Assembly (NCBI GenBank): GCA_963931925.1
Contig: OZ007579.1
Coordinates: 48,032,271-48,096,270, forward strand
DNA length: 64,000 nucleotides
Source: Onchidella celtica
Lineage: Eukaryota > Mollusca > Gastropoda > Systellommatophora > Onchidiidae
Reading direction: 5' to 3'
In this document: in pieces, positions 1 through 11,200 of the stretch
Layout: every line of letters begins with the position of its first letter
Position numbering within the stretch: position 1 is the first letter of the stretch
Program-made: the position numbers and the translations under genes
The notes under the pieces: model-generated
What the model saw: the letters and a program-made list of their open reading frames with translations, nothing else
What the model was told of the DNA's origin: nothing
Databases searched by the model: none

Positions 1-1700
1 AACAAACACATAGACGCCCATACATGAAATCAGCAATAATTATACTGCCTGGGTCTTACAGTATTGTTATTATCAGGAAAGTGCACAAAACGGGAATGTT
101 GGCCGTGATGCTTTCCAGGGACTTGCGAGGTTTTGGGTTTTATTAATCTTACAGTGGCCTCATACTGGGGAGGCCGAATCTGTGACTGGGCTAATCATTG
201 GATTTCCACTGATGACGCCAAGTTGGAGTGTACCGGTAGTGTATAGGGGAGGTATCACACTAAGCCTTAAGTCATCTGCTGGCAGACACGAAGTGCATAC
301 TGTAATGTCCTATATTTTCTTTGGTAAACCCGGGAAGACCCTATCACGCCGAGCCCGGTCAGACTCAGTCAGCTCCCGCCACTATTTCTTTTCTGTACAT
401 TTTGCTGGTAGCAATTGGCTGTGGCGTACCGGGGCTTGGCATTCGAGAGTGGGGGGATGATAGGTGGATGGTGGCATTCCCAAAGAACTGACATTACGTG
501 TACGGTGTCCTAAATATAAACATGAAGAAATAAAGTTGGGCCGGAGTACGTAAACATCCAGTAGGAAGCCCAAATATGAATAAGAATTAACTTCGACCGT
601 CTTAAAAAAGTTCAATTTAGTGCACATATGAGAAGTTTATACTTTTTATGGTAGGTCCCCAAAGTTTGCAGTAGTCTCTACTGAAATTGGCCTACTTTAT
701 ATAATTATTTTTAGGCTGCGCCTATTTGGGCCTATTGGCGTAGATGGACCCCGGGGTCTATTTGGACCTATGGGTATCTAAAATGTAGGTTCAGAATTAT
801 ATTTATTCTTAATTATTACACATCGGCTGGCCCACTGACCCATCAATTATGACCAATCAATGACCTGCTTTCCGCATGGGCACGCTGTCCCCCACTGAGC
901 CTTATCGGGTCATGCACTAGTCACACGAATTTGCCTCGGGTTCAGAGCAGTGTTGTTCTATCTTCATCGTATTTAGCAGTGAAATCACTCTGTCCTTATA
1001 AATGACTTTTTGTTATTCAATGGCACGCTTTCGCCGTCACATATGGTAAGGTATAACAACTATGAAGCGAGACAATGAAAGCGTAACGCTGGAGTAAGTC
1101 GTAAACTGCAAAGTTCGAAGAGATAAAAACAGTTCCAGTTTACAAAATTATTTGACCAACTTTTGCCCTTGTAGGTGTTCGAGTCAACTTTTCTGATGTC
1201 AGCATGAAGTAAGAACATGTTTTCTGTGGAAAAGTAAGCCTGATATGGACCCAGTACAAATGCCACAATTAATGTAACGACGTAAAAAATAGGCCCAAAT
1301 AGTCACTCCGTTATGTTTATTAGTACAAGATGAAGACAATTAATAGGGACAATAGTCTAATGACAAAGTTCAATAGAGAAAATATTGTGCTGTGTTCACT
1401 GTACTACGGTCCCCTAACAACAGAGCAAGAGGAAATCGTCACTCCCTGCAATATTATTTATTGTATTTCAAACATTAACAGGTAGCGAAAAATCCATGTC
1501 ATTATTTTTAGGCTGGCTAATGAATAAGTGTCATGGAGACCTACAGCAGGATTCATTCACGTGTTTCCATTATGTTTGAGTGTGCATGAATGGATGAGTG
1601 TGTGGGTTAGTATGTGAAACTTTTGATAGCATCTTGACAGTTTGTGCAGTTCTTGGTTCTCTGTTTTAGTGTGTGCTTAATGGGTGTGCCAAGGTTTTCC

Positions 1701-1780
1701 TGTAAGTGTGTGTGTGTGTGTACTTGTGTGCATGTGTTTGTTTGTGTGTGTACGGACGTATGTATGTGTGTGTGAATGTG
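1701..1780. repeat. TG-rich microsatellite
   Basis: The tract is an imperfect run of TG dinucleotides with interspersed GTAT and CATG steps, visible directly in the sequence. It is non-coding. Confidence 0.7.
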
Positions 1781-2072
1781 GGTTACTAGGAATCTTCAAT
1801 TTGCTCTTAAAACGGGGGTAATTGCTGTGTATATTGTATTCGCATTTCCGATAGCAGAAACAAATATCTCATTGGACTGGTACAGTTTTTGTCCTTAACT
1901 CAGATTATGTTTGAGATAATAAATACTATTGACAATAGAGCTTGTCTGATTAAAAATGGTTCAAATTCCGGTTGTATGTCGTATAATGATCATAACGAAC
2001 AGGGACACTTTTGCGGGATTTAAATAACAAGTCGACTTTCGAGTTGTTTTTTTAATATTTAAAAACGTATCT

Positions 2073-2088
2073 TTTATTTTTTTTTATT
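2073..2088 (-). promoter_or_regulatory. candidate polyadenylation signals of the TNF-ligand gene
   Basis: Read on the minus strand, two AATAAA hexamers occur at 2,088-2,083 and 2,078-2,073, about 285 bases beyond the TAA stop at 2,371-2,369. They sit in an A-rich tract, so chance occurrence is quite possible. The assignment rests on position only. Confidence 0.35.
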
Positions 2089-2368
2089 TTTTTCCCAATA
2101 CAATTTACAGCTCAGGACAAACAGATTAATAAAAACAAAATTCATAAACAGAACAGTCGTATTACATAAACAGCACCAGACATACAAATCCTTAAAGAAC
2201 ATCCTGAGCCATTCATTCATATGTTGAATTGACAGTAAAAGTCAAATATTCTTAAATCTCCCGTGGTTCTACTCAAGTTGATCACAGCCAGGTTTTGTAG
2301 AAGAAAGTTAAGTCCAGAATGTTCGTTTGAATCACTCAAGGGGATGGGGATCTTAGTTGTCCATTTTT

Positions 2369-2493
2369 TTAGGGCGACAAGCTGCCGGCCAACCCCAGAC
2401 CGAAAAAGCTGGATTCTCTCTGGAATACCACAAGTCCCGAGCCGGACACTTCCACATGCAGGAGATCCCCAGCATTCAGTACAAATATACCAC
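2369..2493 (-). CDS. TNF-ligand exon 8 (C-terminus and stop)
   Basis: The acceptor is ATTTCCCGCAG. The exon encodes GGIFVLNAGDLLHVEVSG and the terminal strand SSFFGLGLA, then TAA at 2,371-2,369. The typical TNF ending FFG(L/A)-x-L is present four residues before the tail. Confidence 0.88.
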
Positions 2494-5400
2494 CTGCGGG
2501 AAATTGTCGTAGAATATGGATTTTATCAGCCAATGCTATCCGATAGGGTCATGTCATCAACATCTTTTTTTTAAATTGAAACTTATACATGAGAGGAAGG
2601 GCTCTACTGAGACCTAGATATAAAAATATTGTCGAGGCTTTTGATTCGACCATATTACCAAATTACTCATAATAGGATTTTTGTTGGCCATCAGTTTGTG
2701 GCCAGTTTCGAAAAATGTTATTGTGGCCATGCCGCTAACAACACAAAGATTAAGCAAATCTAATCCTAACCCTAATACTAGCATTAACCATAACCTTACA
2801 AAAACATTCACTGTGCAAACAATACACAATTTAGCCACATGAAGCAACAAAATTAAAAAGAGCAATAAGACAGAAAGGGTTCTGTAAAGGTACTAATAAA
2901 AGATGTTCAGCGACTGTGGTAAGAGCCATTTACTTCCCGCCTGCAAGGTCCATCGTGGCTATTATAATATTCTATGACTGTTGGTTATGGCAATATCGTG
3001 AGAGAGAGGAAAGTAATCAGAGTGTATGGGACGAGAAAAGTTCTTTGTATTTTGTTGTTGTTTTTTTGCGGGGGCCAACAGCTGTTACTTGTTCTCTGGT
3101 TTCTTTTTCTGTTTGTCATCTCTGGTGTCATTATCGCATATTCCGTTATTATTAGGCACCAGGAAGGAGTACAAGAAAAAGAAGACAAAGGAGAAAGAAA
3201 GGCCAAGTCAGTGCAGATTTGGTAGTTATATCCCAGCCCTCCTCAGGGGCTTATCCCGTTAACCCTGTAACTGCTGACGCCGTGGAAGCTAGATTTTCTC
3301 AAATCCAGTTATACTGAGATCTTTTTATTGTAGTTATTTTAAATGAATGAATCTAAACCAGGGTATTGATCTGTATTTAAAAGCTATTGGCAGAGAAACA
3401 AAGAGTTAACGTTGATGCTGTTTCAGTATTGAAAGGGTTAAAAACATTTTACTATTCCAGGTTAAAACTAAATTTTGTTCACGGCAACCTCAGCATAGGC
3501 CAACAGTGTCGTAAAAAAATGTATGAGAACATCATCACCCTTTTCTGTATAACCCGCTCATTAAAATCAATCATTCCCTCTACACTGTAATAGCCCGTGT
3601 TTCCCCTCTTCTGAAAAAAAAGGGTGCGGGGCAGGGGGTGGGGCGAGGGAACACCTATAAACTCACCAGTATAGCTGGTTTCTTTCTCCCTGGTGCAATT
3701 ATCACAGCAAGAGTGAGCAGCTGTCAGTAAGGCTCCTGACCTCAAGGGGTCACCAGGTCTGCTCAATACCACTGACTGTCGCCATGTCTGAAGCCAAAAC
3801 ATCACATTTTAACCAGAATTGGTTACGAAAAAAAGGAAAAAACGCCAACAATATGATTAACAACAATGTCTCGTATTTCAGCATCAGATTGAAGATCCCG
3901 ATCTTGCATGAAATCATTTTTAAGGAATATGAACAAACCCCTACAGGAGTACCTTCAAAATCTGAAGCTGCCAATTTGGCAAGGGAAAACATTTTCTATT
4001 AGTAAAACTTTGACGGACGTAACTGGCAACTGATGGCTACAAAGATTCGGATGAAAAGGGGACGAGGAAGAAAAGAACGATTATCACACGATCAAGCAAT
4101 TCTTTCACACTATTTTAAATCTTGTCAGTAATCCCCCCTTGTTCTTCCTCTTTTCCTCTTAGCTGTCTCTTTTACCCTAAGGGTGTCAAGAGAGATGTAG
4201 GGATTCTGAGGGACGCTGCGTCTGGTAGAGGTATTTGGTATTCTGTAAGCTTCTCCTTGCTGTCTTCACTCCATGGTCTGCATGGTCGTCCTTTGGGTTT
4301 CCTGTCACTGCATTTCAATGTCATGTCCAGTAAATGAACAAAATGAAATCTCCAGTTTTCATCGAAATTAGAACATATTTTATACCTTAGTAGTAAACCT
4401 TACCTGCTGTTTGAATGACTTGCAAGGCTTGCTGCTCTCTGGACCGAAGTAAATGCTGCTGTACACGTAATAGAGTCCGGAGTACAGGACGTGATAACCT
4501 GACGTCATAACTTCCACATTCTGCGCGTGCTCCTGTTCTGGGTCAGCACTGTTTGCGTCAAGATTCAGATCAACGTACCTGTCGTCCAGAAAATGGGGTG
4601 CTTCTCCTAGGGAAGGAACAATGAATCCTGTTGTCTCCAGTAAATACTCTTCGCAAAGTTCAAAGTCTCGACTCAGATGCTTGAAAATCCCTCTATTCCT
4701 GTGTTTATGGTGATCAATATATTTTATTACCTACAGATCATTTATATATATTTACAGCGTGTAAACTGGTAAGGATTCAGTATGTATGGAGTTTATGTTC
4801 TTGTCCTTCTGAAGCCGTGTCCGTCCACTGCAAGATGTAGCCGTCCGCCAGTGATCTCAATCCCTCTGTTTTCCGCCCGTTTGGTCCATGCCTGTCCACC
4901 TGTCTGCAAGGTATTATCTCTCCATCGCCTTTCAGGGCATGCTCCAGTGCTCTTTCCTTGTCTGGGCCTCCAATCGCTGCAACGCAATGTCCATCTGCCA
5001 TTTTTCGTTCTTCCGATATGGCCAGCCCATTTCCATTTGGTTTCGTAGTATACATTTCTCAGTGTCTGTGACCTGAGTTTCTTTCTGAATATCTGTGTGC
5101 GGGATTTTATCGTCAACCTTTATTTTAACAATCTTACTTTCCCTTGCTCTGTGCATGGTTCTGAATTTTTTTAATTCGTTGTTTTGTTAGGGACCAGGTT
5201 TGACAGTGGTGATGATACACTGACTGAAGATTTGTCCTTTTTAGAGATGATAGTGGTTTTCATCCATGTTCATTCTTTAATTTACCAAAACAGCTCCAAG
5301 CCACTCTTATATTCGAGTTTTAATATCTTTTTCTGATTTCTTGTTGGGCTTAATTTCTGGCCCATGGTAGGGTTTTCAGTTTTGATTTCTTCACTGGCTT

Positions 5401-7308
5401 CAAAGCTATGTATAAATTTTCTTTTGCCTTTTTGAATCTTCGGTCAAGTTTTCATGCTCTCTGTAGTTAATTTATTTAAATGAGTTTCCATCTATTTTGT
5501 CGTTTCCGTAAATAATGCAACTTCATCTGCTAACTGAGATCCTTGAACTGTTCTTCTTCGACACAAATGCCTTCTTCTGTTGTACATTTTTGAATGCTTA
5601 TCCAATAATTGTCGTAAATAGTTTTGGTCTTACTCCCTCTTCAATACAGAATTTTTCCGAGACATGGTCGTCTAGGTGTATTTCTTGCATTGGCTTCTTG
5701 GTAAAAGTATAAGAAAGTAAATATAAAAAAATAAAAAGTTCGACACCGTGGAACATTTCCCTATATTTGAGGCTCCCGGGGAAATTAATGTTAACGAAGT
5801 GTGCATCCAGGTACTGCAGAAGAAGCCACTGCAACATGACAGTTTGGAGTAACAAGGAAAAAACATGATACAACGGAATTCGGTAAGCCTGTCTCTCTCT
5901 TATGAAATTAATTACCCATTGGAAAATGGTACAGCCTAATTGTATTTTTTTTGCATTTGGGCACAGAAGACAGATTTAAAGATTCTGTATCAACGTAATA
6001 ATCATTATTTACTTGCTCGTATCCACACCTGATCCTATTTTATTTGAAATACCCACACACCTTTCTCATAAATGATACATCTCCTAGTAAGAGGCGAGTT
6101 CATTAGCTACATTGAAAATATAAGCATTTTCAAGCTAAAAAGATTTGAAATTTAATAAGATTCGAGAATACAGATGACCGACTGTGTGTGTGTACAATAA
6201 CGTGCACTACCTGGTGCCTTAAGATAAGATAAGATAAGATAAGAGTTACAATTTAGTATTCTGTCTACTTTTAACTTTTATTCCTAAAACGAGTAGAATG
6301 GCTTATGTGTTAACCCAGTTTTACCCTTACATGCACTATTGCTTTCTGTACAAAATGTCCAAACCAGCCGGACTTTCATGTAGAGAATGGATACCGGTAC
6401 AAGTAATATTAGAGTTGTGGTGGTACCCTCTATAACAAAGCAGGGTTTTAGTGGTAAACTACAGAGTCGTGATACATGAAGGTAGTAGTTATAGTAACAA
6501 AACATTCAGTCACTTCATAACAGTTATATAATTATAAGCACATGGTTACCTTCTAAGGAGTCGTGTACATCAGCTGGTTTGACCAGTCGACGATGCGCTG
6601 ACACGTGATCTACGGTAACATTTCTAAGTTCATAGGTCATCAGAGGCCCTGTGAGGGAGAGAAGACAATTAATTCTGGGTTTTCCTGGCTTCGGTTTTCA
6701 TGGAATTCACAGAAAAATGAATGTCCGGTGTCTGCGCACATGTGACTTGCATGCAAAGCATACAGTTGAATGACATTTGAAGCTGAATTTAACATTTGAG
6801 TTTGGATGAAAGATAACATTTTGCTGATTACATGAACTCAAAAACAATAACATCGTTATTATGTTATCATTTTCCATCCTTTCTGTCAACTATTCCTCTC
6901 TTCATTTCCCATTTTTCTCTCTCACCACTTCAATTATCATGATGATGTTGATAATTTTCAAGGTGATATTAAAAAATGGAAAAAGAATTTCAATACGCAA
7001 GAGCTATGACGTTTAACCATAATTTTAAGAGTAATTAAAACTACAATTGGTGTTTTATTTAACAATCATCTTGAGTCAGTTAGAGGCAAAAGGAAGAAAA
7101 GAAAACAGGAAGCATGAAAAAAAAAAAGGTAAAAGTGACGACAAATATAGTATTTACAGATCACTTACTGCTTTTTTTCTGTGATTTTAACGTCAGCTGT
7201 ATAGACATATAAGTGATAATTTTATTGTGGGTTCATTTTATCTATCTATCTGTCTCTTTATCTATCTATCTATCTATCTCTCTATCTATCTCTCTATCTC
7301 TCTATCTC

Positions 7309-7400
<92 letters not shown>

Positions 7401-7411
7401 ATCTATCTATA

Positions 7412-7472
<61 letters not shown>

Positions 7473-7558
7473 GTCTGTCTGTCTATGTGTTTGTCTGTCT
7501 GTCTCTCTGTCTGTTGTCTATCTTTCTGTCTGTCTATCCACATCTACCTACTATCTCT

Positions 7559-7592
<34 letters not shown>

Positions 7593-7602
7593 GTATATCT
7601 GC

Positions 7603-7654
<52 letters not shown>

Positions 7655-8156
7655 GTGTTAGTATGCCTATTTCTCTATTTAAGTCAATTCTTTTTATTAT
7701 TACCACTGTTTTTCCCATACGCTATGTCCCACCTTTCTCACTGTCATTCTCCCCCCCCCCCGCCCCCTCTGCATTCTCTCGCTCACCAGTTCCATGAAGG
7801 TGCTCAAATGCAGTGTATTGTCAGCACAAAACTTCTTAACTCCATCTTTTTCTCTCACGGGCAGCTTCTTTATCAAATGCTCGTGGTCTGCGCCTTCCAG
7901 ATTCTTGATCACTGCATTGCAATCTATGCACAGCTGTCTCTCATGCTGGGGGCTCTGCTTGTAGTAACAGTAGAAAACATGGCAAGGAAGGGTATGAAAA
8001 AGGAAAGGAAAAAGACAAGCGTAGAAGAAAGGGAAGAGACATAAGTGAACAAACATAAAGAATTGAAAGGAAGAGAGAAAGAAAGAGAGGAAGAAGAAAA
8101 ATAAAATATGGAGAGTAAAACAGAGAGACAAGAATATAGTAAGGATGAAATGAGAC

Positions 8157-8200
<44 letters not shown>

Positions 8201-11200
8201 GAGGAGGAGGAGGAAGAGAAAGAGAGACAACGGGTGAAAACGAGAAGTGAGATATGAAGAAAGACATCCCCCCCCCCCCCCCCAAATAACAAGACATACA
8301 TACAAACCGAAGAGAATGGCGGTGCTCAGAGAGAAAGAAAAAGAAAAGGGAAAATAAAAGGGAAAAATAATGACCCCCTTAAACCTTCCCATTAAATTCG
8401 TTATTCGAACACAAGAATGAGAGAGGATGATAATAACAGATAACCGATACGAAACATTTAAAAAGAATGAAAAACAGCATGCGAGGCAAGAGAGGACATC
8501 AAGATCATTGAACGGCAGAATGAGCTTGAAAAGAGAGATAGAAAGAGGGGGAAAGAGAGACAGAGACAGAGAGAGAGACAGACAGAGAGAGATATTATGG
8601 TCACCGATTTGAACAGGTGAATTGTTCTGAGCTTTATAGAAAAAACAAAGCGTTTAAAAGCCGTGGGTGGAATAAATCTCCTCCTGCATTACAAGCTATC
8701 TGTAATAACCCATTTAATTATATCCGGTTTTGCTGATCTAATGGTTAAGTCACAGCCTTTAATAGCTGCTATATTCCACATGCCAGTGCTTGGTATCATT
8801 GCATCAGCTCTATTTTTAGCCAAATGCAACCCAAAAACTTTTTGTTTTGAAGTAACCCCATCAACATTACTATGTCATGCGTCAGAATTATTCTTCCTTC
8901 TCTGTATAACTTTAACCCCTGTGGCCTGGAGCACACTGGTCGAGTTTGATCAACAAACTAGTTGGGTGGTGACGTCACCACATTCAATTTCAATGAGAAA
9001 AGAAAAATGTGAGGTTCCCCTCCCCTCCCTCTGCTTTTTCTCCACCTCGTCCTAAAGTTCACGCCGTGTGCACAGAGAACAGTTAATTATAAGACTTCAA
9101 AACCTCGTCAGCTCGCTTGCATTATAGGAATGGTTATAAATCTGCTGTCTCTTTGATGTACTTCAACGACATATTATTGGCTCTTAGAATTATAAATATA
9201 ACTTTAATTTTTTTTTCTTCGTTATTCTTCACTCAGTGAAGTTGGTACCCTATACTATAATTATTTGGTCGGCCTTTTTGAGAGTGGCTTTTACACGGGA
9301 CAGCTGTGTGACTCAAGAGTACAGAAACGCACCTGTTCAGCACGTGGTGACAGCACACCAATAGAGACCCAGATTTCGACAATGAGACATGTAACAGTGA
9401 TCACAACACACACCACTATCACAATGAATGACCACATTCGGCTGTGGAATAAATTAAAACAGGAAATTATTATGTCAAGTAGTTCTAAAAAGCTGTCTAT
9501 TGTTTGGCGTTACACTTTTGTAAAGACGCCTTTACCCTCGTGCAGCTAAAAATTTTTTTTTTTTTTAAACTGAGGGGGGCGGGGACGGGGACGTGATTTT
9601 TTTTCCGTACGAGCTTTACCAAATTCAGGAGCGTCGCAGCAACAGACCTCCAAACACAGGACAGCTCCAACACCTCCTAGGGATTTTCGGTGACGTTCAG
9701 AATCATATCAGGCACAGTCCAGATATTGCAGCACCCATGGCAGTGTTCGGTAGGACGAGAAATCCCTTAGCCGATGACCTGTGTTTGGGAGTCTTGCTGC
9801 CCCGCTCCTGAGTTTGCTAAAGCTCGTACGGAAAACATCACGCCGGTGTGGGCGGAGAGAATATTCCCCGATAAAGATTAGGCCTACACCGAATTTTCGG
9901 TTACCAAAAATACAATTATTCCTGATTAAAGAGCACGAGACAAAAATGAGTAGATAGTTTATTTAGAGCCACAATTGTTTATTATGATCATTATTATTTT
10001 TACACATTCTCCGGGAATGTTCAACATTTCTGTCCTTTTGTGTAAATATGTGTCTAAAAATCAAACGGGGGGAAAAGTATGTTTTAGTTACAACAGTGAT
10101 TCTGGAGACACGGTGGTCTAGAGGCAAGGTGCTCGCCTCTCATGCCAAGGGTACCGGGTTCGATCCCTGTCGGTGCAGGCATGTTGGATTTGGGGATTTT
10201 TCTCATATTTTCCTGTCCCTGATCCTATGGCAGGTAAGATCGAGCACTTAGTGATCTCTGATAAGGAAGAAAGACTCGAACGGCCCGTGTGCACGTTGCA
10301 CAGGTTAAAGATCCCTTGGCAGTTGGAAATGGAGAGGAGCAGGCCGAACAGGTCCCGGCTGTGGCAAAATTAAGTAAAATTAAATTAAATTAAATTAAAT
10401 GTATCTCTACCAACCCCCCCCCCCCAACCCCCCACCACCCCAAAAAAAAACCTGACCGACGCTGCAACGTGGCGGCGTCGTGCCTACTCCAGTTGTAACT
10501 AGACTGTAATGACACAAAGGCAGTTTCTCTAATGGGATTAAAGAAATACAGCACAAATACAAATTCTAAGACGGAGGGCCCTTGACTCCCAGGACAGGGA
10601 TCTCAAATCTATAATGAGGAGCTTTAGCCAAGGAAGGCGTTGGGGAGGAATTTCAGCCAGAGAAGGAACAACATACGTGTATTATCTGGGCATTAAATCA
10701 AACACAAGTATTGATCCATTGAAACAAAGATCTCTTGTTAATCATTTGAGTTCAATTAATAAAAGAAATTTAGTTCCATCTAACTGTTTGAATGATTACC
10801 ACTGTGAAACGTACAAATGCAGAGAGAATTATTTGACAATTATTACATGACAATTCAAAGTAAGGTAGGAATGACAAAACCTGGGAAAGTGGCCTGCGAC
10901 TTTGAGAACACACCGAACCATATTATGCAGATTTGTTCTAGGAACTATGGACTCATAGATGGCGGCGATAAGTAGGCATAATGTTTCGAATAACAAGTCT
11001 ACCACTGATGTAATGTCGCAGTCCGAAAGAAACGTTACTTATTATGAAATTTAGTGAAAAAGACACAAGAAACAATCAGACGATCTGGTATGATGAGGAA
11101 AATGAGGGAAGGGTTCATTTGAGTTACATTTAAAAGACACACTTTAAATGGATGTCTTTTCAGTAAATGAGGGGCTAGGTGATTAATACTCAGAACATGA

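Larger units (their letters stand above)
1..2368. other. 3' flank of the TNF-ligand gene; no gene seen
   Basis: This is AT-rich sequence with only short open frames that lack protein character or splice context. It contains the likely 3' untranslated region of the minus-strand TNF-ligand gene at its right end and a TG-rich tract near 1,700. I see no conserved motif elsewhere in it. Confidence 0.5.

Noticed and set aside
2760-2800. Telomere-like CTAACCCTAA steps
   Set aside because: Only a few imperfect units, no array; ordinary AT-rich sequence.
7213-7661. Tyr/Leu/Ser-rich frames over the TCTA tract
   Set aside because: Pure translation of a tetranucleotide microsatellite.
7700-8392. A 230-codon minus-strand frame
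   Set aside because: Most of it is translated GA-rich repeat. Only 7,787-7,954 has exon borders, and that part is annotated as TNF-ligand exon 3.
8663-9055. A 130-codon plus-strand hydrophobic frame
   Set aside because: It lies antisense in intron 2 of the TNF-ligand gene, has no recognisable domain and no splice partners.
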